From Larkinella insperata (GTDB taxonomy: Bacteria > Bacteroidota > Bacteroidia > Cytophagales > Spirosomataceae), in the NCBI RefSeq assembly GCF_026248825.1, contig NZ_CP110973.1:1798001-1862000 (forward strand): a DNA stretch of 64,000 bases, written 5' to 3'. The notes beneath the pieces were generated by a model. The model saw nothing but the letters and a program-made list of their open reading frames with translations. It did no database searches and was not told the DNA's origin. Position numbers and translations under genes: made by a program. Positions 15,468 through 24,682 of the stretch are shown one piece after another (position 1 is the first letter of the stretch; the number at the start of each line of letters is the position of its first letter).

Positions 15468-18400
15468 ATGGCTGCACGTGTACAATTCTTTTGGATTTGC
15501 TTACTGCTGGGAACGGCCTTCGGGGTCAGTGCCCAGAAACCGCTTTATAACTCGCTGCAAAAAGCTGCCCTCAGTCGCCTAAGCCAGGATTTGCAGCAGC
15601 AAAATCGTCCCTCCTATCGCCGGGCCGTCGATATTGCCCAGAAACGAGCGATTCCGCTCCGACGGGAACGCTCCGACGGCACGGTCCTAATCTTGAAAAG
15701 TACAGATGAACGTGGCAATCTGCTCTTCAACGCAACCGGCAGTGCAACGCGGGCCGGTACTACAACCCGGACCTCATCCCTGTACGCCGGGGGTGTTCTG
15801 GGCCTGAATTTATCAGGAAACAGTTCTTCGGTTCGCGATAAACTGGGTGTCTGGGACGGAGGGCGGCCGCGTTTGAGCCACGTTGAACTGGCCGGTCGGG
15901 TTACGCAGATTGACAACGTAACGGCCATTTCCAACCACCCGACGCACGTTGCCGGCATCCTGGTGGGGGCGGGCGTCAACGAAAGAGCGCGGGGAATGGC
16001 CTACGGCGCCAATCTAAAAGCGTATGACTTCGACAACGATGATGCCGAAGTCGCTGCGGCTGCGCCCAACCTGCTGGTTTCCAATCACTCTTACAACATC
16101 CAGGCGGGTTGGATCTTTAATCCGGATCGGGATAGTGAGTCCAAATGGGAATGGTGGGGCGATACCACCATCAGCATTACCGAAGATTATAAGTTCGGGA
16201 TTTACAACGCGGGTGCCCGCGATTGGGACCGCATCGCCGTGGCGGCTCCCTATTACCTGCACGTCAAATCGGCGGGCAACACGCACGGACAGAACGGCCC
16301 CGGAGCGGGGGTTGCCTACTGGCTGGGGGCCAGCAATACCCTGAGCCGGACAGCCCGCGACGATCAGAGCAGCTACGATCAGATTTCGACCGATAGCAAC
16401 GCCAAGAATATCTTGTCGGTCGGAGCCGTCAGCAGCATACCGCTCGAATACACGCAACCCTCGGACGCACGGCTGGCGAGCTTCAGTTCCTGGGGGCCCA
16501 CCGACGATGGCCGCATCAAACCGGATTTGGTCGGCGTCGGTGTCAGCGTCTTATCGTCGGGTTCAGCCGGTGACAACGCCTATGCAACCCTTTCGGGCAC
16601 GTCAATGGCGGCTCCCAATGTAACTGGCTCCCTGCTGCTGTTGCAGGAATATTACGCCCAGCTACACAACGGGCAGTTCATGCGGTCGTCGACCCTGAGA
16701 GGTCTGGCGCTGCACACAACGGACGAAGCCGGTGATGCTCCCGGTCCCGATTACCGCTTCGGCTGGGGTTTACTAAATACCGAAAAGGCCGCCCGCGTGA
16801 TTGGCAACATGGACAAGAACCATCAGCTGGAGGAACGCGCGCTAAACCAGGGCGAAAAGCAAACCGTGCAGTTCGTGGCCTCGGGCCGGGGCCCGCTGGT
16901 CGTCACCATCTGCTGGACCGATCCGGAAGGCACGGCTTTATCCGCCACAACCGCAAACCTTAACAACCGCACTCCGCGCCTGGTGAATGATCTGGACATC
17001 CGGCTAGCCAACGGTACTGCATCCTGGCAACCCTGGGTGCTCGACCCCAACCACCCCGCCAACCCGGCTACCACGGGCGACAACATTCGGGACAACGTTG
17101 AACAGATTCTGGTGGCCGACGCCATTCCCGGAAAAACGTATACGCTGACCATTTCCCATAAAAAAACGCTCAAAAACGGGAAGCAGGATTTTGCCCTGAT
17201 CATCAGCGGAGTGGGCGGAACCCCGTATTGTACATCGGCGGCCACCTCGGCGGGTTCGGCCAACATCGACCGGGTTCAGTTTGGAGGTATTGACCAGGCC
17301 GGTCAAAGCGGCTGTCAAACCTACACCGATTTCACCAACGCGGTCACGGCGGTGTCGGTGAACCAGACTGTGCCGTTGCGGATCACGATTGGTAGCTGTA
17401 ACGGGAACCGCCCGACCATCACGAAAGCTTTCATCGACTGGAACCTTGATGGTGATTTTGACGACGCCAACGAACTGGTTGCCACGTCGGGCGCGCTGAC
17501 GACCCCGGCAACATTCTCCGCCAACGTAACCGTACCCGGCGGCCTGATCAGCGGTCAGACCACCCGGCTCCGGATTGTAACCGTCGAAACGAAAGATGCG
17601 GGAACGGTATTGGCTTGCGGGACGTATGCGCAGGGAGAAACCCAGGATTATCGGGTCAGCTTTGAAAGGCCGCACAACGACGTGGGCATCAGTGCACTGG
17701 TAACGCCCCAGAACGATTTTTGCAGCCAGTCGCAGCTCGAGGTGGCCGTAACAATCCGCAATTACGGTTCGGACGAACAGCGGCATGTTCCCGTTACTGT
17801 GCTGGTCATCGCGCCTTCCGGAACAACAGTCGCCAGTCTGCGGGACACGCTCCATGCTCCACTCGGTCCCTTTAAGGAAGCGCAGTTGCTGCTCCAGGGA
17901 CCGGCCGATTTGAAGGCCGCAACGTCCTACCGATTCGTGATTCAAACCCAACTCGCAACCGATCAGAACACGGCCAATAACGAATTAATCAGCATCCTGA
18001 CGACGGCCGTAGCTCCCGCCGATCAGGGGAATTTTTCGGTTTCAACCTGCGACAACAACACGGTTTCCCTGCGCAATACGGGCAGCGGCACGGCGTTCTG
18101 GTACGATTCGCCAACGGGCGGAAAACTGATTGGCGCCGGAAACCAGACGACGGCGTTCGGCCGACCGGCTAACGGTATTTATTACGCAGCCCTGAACCAG
18201 TTTACTGGTATTGTCGGGCCAACCAGCAAACGCGCTTTTGGGGGTGGCACCTACTCGGGCAATTTTGGCCCTCAGCCTTTGATTTCGACGCGGGTGCCCC
18301 TGGTGCTGGAAAGCGCCCGGCTTTACATCGGCAGTGCCGGCCGGGTTATTTTTACCGTTCAGAAACTGGATGGTTCGACCGTTTCGAGCGTTGCCCTTGA

Positions 18401-19478
18401 CGTAACACCCACCCGTGACCCTACTACGCCCGTTGGAACGCCCCCGTCCGGGCAGCAGTCCGACGATCCGAATGATCCGGGAGCCGAATACCTTTTAAAT
18501 TTATCAATTCCCGAACCGGGTACTTACAAGATCGCCATCGATTACGAAGATGGCGCCACTATTTTCCGGAGCAACGTTGGTGTAACGGGTTTTCCGTTTG
18601 AGATTCCCGGCGTTGTTAGCCTGACAGGATCGCTGTATAACGCCGACACGCTGACCGATGCCTACTATTATTTGTACGATTTGCGGGTCATTGCTACGGA
18701 CTGTCCGGTAGCGGAGCGAGTGGCAGTTACCGCCAGGACGGGCACCGAAGCCGCAGCCATGATCACACCCGACAGTCCGACGACCATTTGCCGGGGTAGT
18801 TCGCTCGTCTTGCGCGCGTCGGAAATGACCGGCTATACCTACCAATGGTTTCGGGATGGAAAGGCGGTTCCGGAGGCAACTTCCTCCACGTTGACGGTCT
18901 CTGCTCCTGGGTCATATAGCGTCCGGGTGGCGGGTGAGTGTCCACCCGTAACATCTGCGGCAGTCGTTGTCACCGTCAAAGAACCGCAGGCACCGACCAT
19001 TTCCCGCGACGGTAATACGCTCTATTCCAGCGTAGCCACGGGCAATCAGTGGCTCCTGAACGGTAGTCCGATTGCCGGTGCCACACAACAATCATTTACC
19101 GCCCGGCAATCGGGGCGTTATTCCGTGCGGGCCAGCGCCAACGGGTGTGGTGAACTGGTGTCGGCAGAAATCCGGCTGGATGTCATTACGGCAATCAATA
19201 CGTCCGTTGCTCCGACTCCAAGCTTTCGGATTTCACCGAATCCGGCTTCTCACGAAATCACCATCGAATTTATCCCGGTTTCGGCCACTGGCCGGTCATA
19301 CCGCAGTATTCTGGTGGATGCGCGCGGCCGGGTGTTGCGCGCAACGGTATTAAACCAGACGGCAACCGACTATTCCGGCGTGCTGGATGTTTCGACCTTA
19401 CCGGCCGGGCTATTTTTTGTCCTGATCCAGGACGAGCAGGGACGAACTGTTCGGCGTGGTAAAGTAATCAAACCGTAA
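15468..19478 (+). CDS. Secreted S8 subtilisin-like peptidase with T9SS sorting domain
   Basis: Large extracellular serine protease of 1336 residues. Signal peptide 1-22 (ends GVSAQ); catalytic triad Asp130 (VWDGG), His160 (HPTHVAG) and Ser379 (LSGTSMAAPNV); a P/jelly-roll-like region; a Cys-containing GEVED-type domain (about 585-740, with AFIDWNLDGDF and GETQDYRV); CARDB-like and Ig-like domains; and a type-A T9SS C-terminal domain (about 1255-1336, starting FRISPNPASHEITIEF and ending GKVIKP). It should cross the outer membrane by the type IX system and be attached or released. An in-frame TTG at 15447 lies inside the terminator stem; the ATG at 15468 gives the signal peptide and is preferred. 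Confidence 0.93.
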   Translation: MAARVQFFWICLLLGTAFGVSAQKPLYNSLQKAALSRLSQDLQQQNRPSYRRAVDIAQKRAIPLRRERSDGTVLILKSTDERGNLLFNATGSATRAGTTTRTSSLYAGGVLGLNLSGNSSSVRDKLGVWDGGRPRLSHVELAGRVTQIDNVTAISNHPTHVAGILVGAGVNERARGMAYGANLKAYDFDNDDAEVAAAAPNLLVSNHSYNIQAGWIFNPDRDSESKWEWWGDTTISITEDYKFGIYNAGARDWDRIAVAAPYYLHVKSAGNTHGQNGPGAGVAYWLGASNTLSRTARDDQSSYDQISTDSNAKNILSVGAVSSIPLEYTQPSDARLASFSSWGPTDDGRIKPDLVGVGVSVLSSGSAGDNAYATLSGTSMAAPNVTGSLLLLQEYYAQLHNGQFMRSSTLRGLALHTTDEAGDAPGPDYRFGWGLLNTEKAARVIGNMDKNHQLEERALNQGEKQTVQFVASGRGPLVVTICWTDPEGTALSATTANLNNRTPRLVNDLDIRLANGTASWQPWVLDPNHPANPATTGDNIRDNVEQILVADAIPGKTYTLTISHKKTLKNGKQDFALIISGVGGTPYCTSAATSAGSANIDRVQFGGIDQAGQSGCQTYTDFTNAVTAVSVNQTVPLRITIGSCNGNRPTITKAFIDWNLDGDFDDANELVATSGALTTPATFSANVTVPGGLISGQTTRLRIVTVETKDAGTVLACGTYAQGETQDYRVSFERPHNDVGISALVTPQNDFCSQSQLEVAVTIRNYGSDEQRHVPVTVLVIAPSGTTVASLRDTLHAPLGPFKEAQLLLQGPADLKAATSYRFVIQTQLATDQNTANNELISILTTAVAPADQGNFSVSTCDNNTVSLRNTGSGTAFWYDSPTGGKLIGAGNQTTAFGRPANGIYYAALNQFTGIVGPTSKRAFGGGTYSGNFGPQPLISTRVPLVLESARLYIGSAGRVIFTVQKLDGSTVSSVALDVTPTRDPTTPVGTPPSGQQSDDPNDPGAEYLLNLSIPEPGTYKIAIDYEDGATIFRSNVGVTGFPFEIPGVVSLTGSLYNADTLTDAYYYLYDLRVIATDCPVAERVAVTARTGTEAAAMITPDSPTTICRGSSLVLRASEMTGYTYQWFRDGKAVPEATSSTLTVSAPGSYSVRVAGECPPVTSAAVVVTVKEPQAPTISRDGNTLYSSVATGNQWLLNGSPIAGATQQSFTARQSGRYSVRASANGCGELVSAEIRLDVITAINTSVAPTPSFRISPNPASHEITIEFIPVSATGRSYRSILVDARGRVLRATVLNQTATDYSGVLDVSTLPAGLFFVLIQDEQGRTVRRGKVIKP

Positions 19479-19628
19479 GGCTGCTCCTGACTGATACGGT
19501 AAATAAAAAGTCAGTGAACAGGCTTACCAAATCCCCGGCAATTGAATACCTTCGTTCATCGCAGGCCGGAGCTCTAAAGCCCTGATCAGTAGCGCCATTC
19601 GTTTTTCACCATCTCTACAGCTACACGT

Positions 19629-20291
19629 ATGAACGAGCGTTTTTCACGTCGTAACTTCCTGAACGACGGGCTTGCGGCCGCCGTTGGCCTAACGTTACCG
19701 GGGCTGTCTCCCCAATCGGCTTCGGCTCGCGCTTCTGCGCCGGAAGAGAGTTTACTCGTTATCGGCCCCCTGAAGGGGTATACCCCGCAAATTGGGACCC
19801 TGGTCTCAATGCTGAATTACAACCGGGATACCATTATTCGTTCCGTTAAAAATCTGACGATGGCCCAACTCGACTTTCTCTTCGACGCCAACGCCAACAC
19901 CATCGGAGGGTTGCTGCTGCACCTGGCTGCCGTGGATAAATTCTACCAGATCAACACCTTTGAAGGGCGGCAGGATTTTAACGAAGAAGAAAAGAAAGAG
20001 TGGGGAGCCGCCATGGAACTGGGCGATGCCGGGCGGAAAGAAATCAAAGGCCAGGAGGTTGCTTATTACCTGGATAAACTGGCGGCTGTACGGGAAAAGA
20101 CCCTGGCGGAGCTGAAGAAGAAAGATGATAAATGGTTGCTGGCCGTTGATCCGGTCTGGAGCAAGCAAATGAAGGAATCCATTAATACCTACTGGAAGTG
20201 GTTTCATGTCTGTGAGCACGAATCCAACCACCGCGGTCAAATTACCTGGCTGAAAAGCCGTTTACCAGGCGCCAAGCCCGCAAAAGACTAA
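19629..20291 (+). CDS. DinB-superfamily protein with Tat signal peptide
   Basis: 220 residues. The N-terminus carries a twin-arginine motif SRRNFL (6-11) and a hydrophobic stretch ending near AQSASARA-type residues (about 33), so export in folded form is predicted. The rest is a four-helix DinB/YfiT-like fold with candidate metal-binding His in LLLHLAAVDKFYQ and in HVCEHESNHRGQI near the C-terminus. DinB-like proteins are usually cytoplasmic thiol-dependent enzymes or stress proteins of unknown activity; the exported form is unusual. Monocistronic. Confidence 0.85.
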   Translation: MNERFSRRNFLNDGLAAAVGLTLPGLSPQSASARASAPEESLLVIGPLKGYTPQIGTLVSMLNYNRDTIIRSVKNLTMAQLDFLFDANANTIGGLLLHLAAVDKFYQINTFEGRQDFNEEEKKEWGAAMELGDAGRKEIKGQEVAYYLDKLAAVREKTLAELKKKDDKWLLAVDPVWSKQMKESINTYWKWFHVCEHESNHRGQITWLKSRLPGAKPAKD

Positions 20292-20723
20292 ACTTCTAGC
20301 GGGCGGTAAAACGCCTTGCTCCGTTTCGATGCCATAAAAAAATTTGGCGGTTCTACTTCACGCCCTTCCTTCCAAACCGTACTTTCCGCCAGTGCTGGAA
20401 GTCGGCAAAAGGGCAAAGCCATTCCAGCCACAGGGTAATTTGTCCATTCTGCCCTCCTATGTTACTATAAGCGTCACTTTATTTAATTTAAAGTAAAATG
20501 CTGAGTAACGAATTCTGTTTGCGAGGCTGACTAGGCTTTTGGCCACCCAAAAAATGCCTCTGGAAGCATCTAGTAACTTTTCTGTGATTTTTTTTAACTA
20601 TTTCATCTTTTTAATCGGCATAATTTTTGTTTTTGTTGGTGTGATAAAGTATTTTTCAAACTGGTTGTGAGGTAGTTATACCAGAAGCCATTTATCAGAC
20701 AGCCTTCTAAACCCTATACCAAC
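20292..20723. other. Intergenic region, no gene seen
   Basis: About 430 bp between the DinB gene and the small gene at 20724. It becomes AT-rich from 20460. ATAATTTTTGTTTTTG-type sequence near 20619-20634 resembles a -7 element with non-consensus spacing. No ORF or RNA is recognised. Confidence 0.4.
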
Positions 20724-21107
20724 GTGTACGAAGACATCGCCCAATGCCTCATGGATCATGCCCAGCGGCTTTCATCCAGTAATTCCACCGAAAAGCAGTC
20801 GTACTCCCGTCGTCATTTTGACTGGATTGCCCTGACTGCCCGTGCTTTTTTTGGCAAACATCCCGGTTTATTGACCGACGAGGGGCTCGAAATCCTGGCC
20901 CTCGGTGAAGCTTCCAGGAAAATTGAGCTATTTGGGCATATCAAAGAGTTTTACCCCTTGATTGAGGCACTGGAAGGGTATTGCGATTTTCTTCAGGCCA
21001 AGCCGAAAAGAGAACCTTTGTTTGGATTTATGCGCGGCTTAATTAGATGGAAGAGCCCTCAGATAGCACCAAACATATCATACAAACCTGCACCGGTTAA
21101 CAACTAG
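20724..21107 (+). CDS. Small soluble protein of unknown function, GTG start
   Basis: 127 residues, no signal peptide or membrane helix, mostly helical by composition (MYEDIAQCLMDHAQRL ... FGHIKEFYPLIEALEGYC). I recognise no family. The first in-frame start is GTG at 20724; the next is ATG at 20751. It has a long AT-rich upstream region and an exceptionally strong 22-bp terminator downstream, which supports a real, independently expressed gene. Confidence 0.6.
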   Translation: MYEDIAQCLMDHAQRLSSSNSTEKQSYSRRHFDWIALTARAFFGKHPGLLTDEGLEILALGEASRKIELFGHIKEFYPLIEALEGYCDFLQAKPKREPLFGFMRGLIRWKSPQIAPNISYKPAPVNN

Positions 21108-21137
21108 AAAAATTTGATTGCAAGTGCATCTGGTATG

Positions 21138-21184
21138 TAATACGAATGCCCACTCGGTATGGTACCGAGTGGGCATTCGTATTA
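21138..21184. terminator. Strong bidirectional hairpin between convergent genes
   Basis: A perfect 22-bp stem (21138-21159 with 21163-21184) and a 3-nt loop. Core arm CGAATGCCCACTCGGTA. A-rich sequence follows on the plus strand and there is no T-run, so it may work by stem stability or RNA processing. It separates the 20724 gene from the VOC gene. Confidence 0.8.
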
Positions 21185-21196
21185 TAAAAATCGGGA

Positions 21197-21604
21197 TTAC
21201 CCCTGATTAACGGCGCTGGGGTTCATGTACACGACTTCCCACAGGTGACCGTCCAGATCCTGAAAACCGTGTCCGTACATAAAGCCCTGGTCCTGCTTCT
21301 CGTTCGGGGTGGTTCCACCGGCCGCTACGGCTTTGCTGACCAGTGCATCGACCGCTTCGCGGCTGTCGGCTGAAAGGCAAACAATGACTTCGGTCGTTTT
21401 GGTGGCATCCGCAACTTCTTTTTTGGTAAACGTCCTGAAAAATGGCTCTACCAGCAGCATCACGTAAATGGTGTCACTGATCACCATGCAGGTAGCATTC
21501 TCGTCCGTGAATTGCGGATTAAACGTGTAACCAAGTTGGGTAAAAAACTCGATGGATTTGTTCAGGTCTTTAACGGGCAGATTTACAAAAATTTGCGTTG
21601 CCAT
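21197..21604 (-). CDS. VOC/glyoxalase-fold family protein
   Basis: 135 residues with two beta-alpha-beta-beta-beta modules: MATQIFVNLPVKDLNKSIEFFTQLGY at the start and the second module ending FQDLDGHLWEVVYMNPS. It is of the bacterial YwbC/glyoxalase-like type often annotated as lactoylglutathione lyase-like. A single-chain member of this size would dimerise. Candidate metal ligands include His in DGHLWEV and Glu in WEV. Substrate not determinable. Cytoplasmic and monocistronic. Confidence 0.88.
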   Translation of the reverse strand: MATQIFVNLPVKDLNKSIEFFTQLGYTFNPQFTDENATCMVISDTIYVMLLVEPFFRTFTKKEVADATKTTEVIVCLSADSREAVDALVSKAVAAGGTTPNEKQDQGFMYGHGFQDLDGHLWEVVYMNPSAVNQG

Positions 21605-21806
21605 ACGTATTTGTGTTTAGTTTACCTGACAAAGGTAAGTAGCCCTCCAGACAAGCAGCGGGGGCGAATCCGCCAATTTCAGGGGTGTTTGCGACAATCT
21701 GGCAACCCGGCCTCAGACACACAAAATCGGGGAGAAAACGGTAACTTGCGGCCAAACACGAACTTTGAACCGGGCCCGAAAGCCCGCCCGACCAACCTGT
21801 CTACTT

Positions 21807-22316
21807 ATGGAGTTTTCTGCCCAGTACTGGATCGACGCGTACCGAATGGAGGCCCATCCCGAGGGCGGTTTTTTCGTTGAAACCTACCGGGCTACCGAAA
21901 AAATACCGCATCAGGCGCTCCCCAGTCGATTTTCCGGTGACCGCAACTTCAGCACCGGCATTTATTTTCTACTGGAAAGCCACCACTTCTCCGCCCTGCA
22001 CCGCATTCAGGCCGACGAAGTATGGCATTTTTACGCCGGCGGTCCGCTGAACGTCTACGTGATTCATCCGACGGGCAATCTGGAAGTTATTCGACTGGGC
22101 AACAACCCGGAGCGGGGCGAGGTGTTTCAGGCGGTGGTGCCGGCCGGTTGCTGGTTTGGTTCAAAACCGGCCGACGGAACCGCTTACTCGCTGGTGGGGT
22201 GCACGGTGGCACCGGGATTTGATTTTGCAGATTTTGAACTGGCCGGGCGGGCGGATTTACTAAATCAGTATCCGCAACACCGTGACGTTATCGAATTGCT
22301 CACCCCCGGCCGCTGA
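21807..22316 (+). CDS. DUF985 cupin-fold protein
   Basis: 169 residues with the DUF985 (cupin_5) signature: MEAHPEGGFFVETYR at the start, STGIYFLLESHHFSALHRIQADEVWHFYAGGPL in the middle and VPAGCWFG later. These give the cupin metal-site candidates His, Glu and His. Members are related to yeast YML079w-type sugar-binding or isomerase-like cupins; activity unknown. An upstream in-frame start at 21765 exists, but MEFSAQYWIDAYRMEAHPEGG is the conserved N-terminus. It converges on DUF4097 with a 6-bp gap. Confidence 0.9.
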   Translation: MEFSAQYWIDAYRMEAHPEGGFFVETYRATEKIPHQALPSRFSGDRNFSTGIYFLLESHHFSALHRIQADEVWHFYAGGPLNVYVIHPTGNLEVIRLGNNPERGEVFQAVVPAGCWFGSKPADGTAYSLVGCTVAPGFDFADFELAGRADLLNQYPQHRDVIELLTPGR

Positions 22317-22322
22317 ACGGTT

Positions 22323-23375
22323 TTACTGAAACTTCACATCCCCAAATTTCGAGATGACCCGTACTTTGGTGGCTGTTCCTTTGCCCACTTTCCCGCTGTA
22401 TTGCTTGGTCAGTTTCGGCCCCCGGTGGTCGTCTTCGTCGGGCTGGGCACTCATCATGATCCGCCCGTCGGATGGGTATTTAAAACCGCCGTAGCTAACC
22501 GTTACATCAAAGTTGTAGTCGTTGGCATTGGCCATCGGTAAAACTACGGACGAATAGTTGGCCTGAATATCAATGTTATCCACCGACTTGTTTAGCTGGT
22601 CAATCCTGAAACCGCCCGAAAAATCCAGTTTTACGTTGCATGACTGCTTCACGGTTCCAATTTTGGCGCCCGAATACCCGATTTTGCCATCCAGCCGACT
22701 CACTTCTCCAATCCAGAGTCCGCCAAACTGGTTATTCAGGCTGATGTTATTGGCTTTCTCCAACTGCAGCTTGGCGTACTGAATGTTGAGCTTGCCGTTT
22801 TCCATGGCCTGAATGTCGGCTTTCCCAAACCGTACATCCACATCCACGTGACTGCCGTTTAGTTCGGTCGTCGAGAAATTACCGTACTGCTGGTTGATGG
22901 TCAACGGTGCGCTGAACGTCGGGATGTTGGTGTTCCCGAAGGAGTTCTTCACCACCAGCGCGTTTGTTTTCGGCATCGAAACCTGATAGTCAATCTGTAC
23001 CCCGTTTCGCTCACCGTCCTTGTTGCGGTTCATCGTCCAGGAGCCGCCCGAGCCGTTTTTATCAATCGATGTTTTCAGGCTAATCTGGTCGCCGTTGCGT
23101 CGCTCGACAATTTCAACCGCATCCAGAAACCGCTGTACCCGATCCTCGGAGCTGGCGTTTGCTTTGATGATTATTTCAACCCGGATTTCGTCCCGGTTCC
23201 ATAAATTAATGTTGACGTTGCCAAACTGGTTTTCAATCATCAATTGATCTTTGGCGGTTACGTCGTACACTTTCACGATCGTTTTCCGTCGCTCGCTCAG
23301 GTTATCAGCCCGCGCAAAGCCGACCAACAAAAGGCTGGCAAACAGAAAACTAAACAGGATTTTTATTGGGTTCAT
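22323..23375 (-). CDS. Exported DUF4097-like beta-helix protein
   Basis: 350 residues with an N-terminal signal peptide (cleavage about residue 23, GFARAD). The body is repeating short beta-strands (IENQFGNVNINLWN, VVKNSFGNTNIPTF, LNNQFGGLWIGEVS, VRVISKFGDVKFQ), the pattern of DUF4097/adhesin-like parallel beta-helix proteins. Periplasmic or surface location is predicted. It overlaps the upstream membrane anti-sigma-like gene by 26 bp, so it is the distal member of the ECF sigma operon 24617-22323 and probably part of the sensed or controlled envelope function. Confidence 0.82.
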   Translation of the reverse strand: MNPIKILFSFLFASLLLVGFARADNLSERRKTIVKVYDVTAKDQLMIENQFGNVNINLWNRDEIRVEIIIKANASSEDRVQRFLDAVEIVERRNGDQISLKTSIDKNGSGGSWTMNRNKDGERNGVQIDYQVSMPKTNALVVKNSFGNTNIPTFSAPLTINQQYGNFSTTELNGSHVDVDVRFGKADIQAMENGKLNIQYAKLQLEKANNISLNNQFGGLWIGEVSRLDGKIGYSGAKIGTVKQSCNVKLDFSGGFRIDQLNKSVDNIDIQANYSSVVLPMANANDYNFDVTVSYGGFKYPSDGRIMMSAQPDEDDHRGPKLTKQYSGKVGKGTATKVRVISKFGDVKFQ

Positions 23376-23922
23376 GGTTTTGTTGCTTAATGCGTTGGAT
23401 AATCATCAACTGCTGGTTGAGCAAGTCGATCTGGGTGCGCAGGTTTTCGACCATCGCCTGAATCATGATTTCCTGATTGGGCGTTTTGGGTAACTCCTGC
23501 TTTAATTTTTGGTACGTTTTTTCCAGCCGGTCCAGATCAGCCGCAAACTGCTGGTACAAAGCTGGGTCACTTTCCAAAACGGTTTTGAGTTCCGTCCGTT
23601 TGTCTTCAATCAGACGGGTGTATTGGGTTACGGTGCGGGCGTACGTAGGACTTAATGCTACTATTTCCGGTTGTTCGGTAACGCCGTACCGGGTATTGAA
23701 ATACCAGAAGCTGCCCAAACCGATCACCAGTGCGATGGACGCGGCCATCTGCCAGACCATACGGCGTCCCATCCAGGACGGGGCGGTCAACCCCATCCAC
23801 AGCGGACGTTCTTTGTGTCCGAGCTCTTTCTCCAAATCTTTCCACAAGTCCGCCCGCGGCTCAAATACATCGAAATCTTCCCGGTTATCCCGGACAAATC
23901 GTTCTAATCTGTCTTTCATCAT
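23350..23922 (-). CDS. Putative anti-sigma factor, single-span membrane protein
   Basis: 190 residues: an N-terminal cytoplasmic part (MMKDRLERFVRDNREDFDVFEP), one transmembrane helix (about 56-74, WQMAASIALVIGLGSFWYF), and a periplasmic coiled-coil-like part rich in Leu, Gln and Lys (LDRLEKTYQKLKQELP, IDLLNQQLMIIQRIKQQ). The position directly after an ECF sigma gene and the topology point to an anti-sigma factor, but no zinc-binding ZAS motif is present, so the assignment is by context. Confidence 0.7.
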   Translation of the reverse strand: MMKDRLERFVRDNREDFDVFEPRADLWKDLEKELGHKERPLWMGLTAPSWMGRRMVWQMAASIALVIGLGSFWYFNTRYGVTEQPEIVALSPTYARTVTQYTRLIEDKRTELKTVLESDPALYQQFAADLDRLEKTYQKLKQELPKTPNQEIMIQAMVENLRTQIDLLNQQLMIIQRIKQQNHEPNKNPV

Positions 23923-24044
23923 AATTCATTGAGTGAATGGCCGAATGAGTGAATGACCGGGCTGCCGGTGCGGTGAATAGCTCCGCAAAGAATTAAAAAC
24001 CAGCAACACTCTTCTGTCATTCTCACCTTCCATCATTCTTAAAC

Positions 24045-24617
24045 CTATTTCAACAACTCCAAAAGCCGTTTTTTTGCCCGCATGTACTGGGTTCGGGAGG
24101 TGGTTTCGCTGATGTTCAGTACGGCCCCGATTTCCTCATGATCGTAACCTTCAAACAAATACAGCGACAGCACCACGCGGTACCCTTCCGGCAGTTCCTG
24201 CATGGCCCGGCGTACCCGGTCCACTTCCAGTTGAACACCTTCTTCGTCGAACGGTTCGGTATCAGCCACATCCAAACCGTCGTCTTCGCCCAGCCGCTGG
24301 CCGTCCAGATCAATCCACTGCAAACCGGCACGGCTTTTTCGGCTCCTCAGGTGATTGATCGACCGGTTAATTACAATCTGTTTGAGCCATGCACCAAACG
24401 TCGATTGATTCCGGAACGAATGAAGATTATTGAACGCGTCTAAAAAGGCTTCCTGCAACACATCCTCAGCCTCACCTACGTGATTGAGGATGCGTAAACA
24501 GACGTTAAACATGGCTTTCGAATAGTGCTTGTACAGTTCGTACTGCGCACGTCTTTCGCCCTGTTTACACCTTTCTACGAGTTCGACATGTCGGTCTATA
24601 TACAACTTTGTTTCCAA
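24045..24617 (-). CDS. ECF-family RNA polymerase sigma factor
   Basis: 190 residues with sigma region 2 (AQYELYKHYSKAMFNVCLRI, then EAEDVLQEAFLDAFNNLHSF) and region 4 (LPEGYRVVLSLYLFEGYDHEEIGAVLNISETTSRTQYMRAKKRL) separated by an acidic linker. Regions 1 and 3 are absent, as in ECF factors. The cognate membrane protein and a DUF4097 protein follow on the same strand. Its own promoter region carries a canonical ECF promoter (24657-24682), which suggests autoregulation. A second ECF gene is divergent at 24830. Confidence 0.95.
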   Translation of the reverse strand: METKLYIDRHVELVERCKQGERRAQYELYKHYSKAMFNVCLRILNHVGEAEDVLQEAFLDAFNNLHSFRNQSTFGAWLKQIVINRSINHLRSRKSRAGLQWIDLDGQRLGEDDGLDVADTEPFDEEGVQLEVDRVRRAMQELPEGYRVVLSLYLFEGYDHEEIGAVLNISETTSRTQYMRAKKRLLELLK

Positions 24618-24656
24618 GCAGACTGAGGAACGGATGCGGCTGATTTTCTTTCTAAT

Positions 24657-24682
24657 GACACCACGCGTTGTACCAACGTTGC
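24657..24682 (-). promoter_or_regulatory. Predicted ECF sigma promoter, autoregulatory
   Basis: Read on the minus strand: GCAACGTT (24682-24675), a 15-bp spacer, GTC (24659-24657) followed by ATTA. This matches the ECF pattern GGAACTT-N15-GTC with one change in the first block. It lies about 40 bp upstream of the ECF start at 24617. A promoter for the divergent ECF gene is not evident. Confidence 0.6.

Noticed and set aside
21138..21184. Transposon terminal inverted repeat
   Set aside because: The perfect 22-bp palindrome has a 3-nt loop and sits between convergent genes, so it is a terminator; no transposase or target duplication is near.
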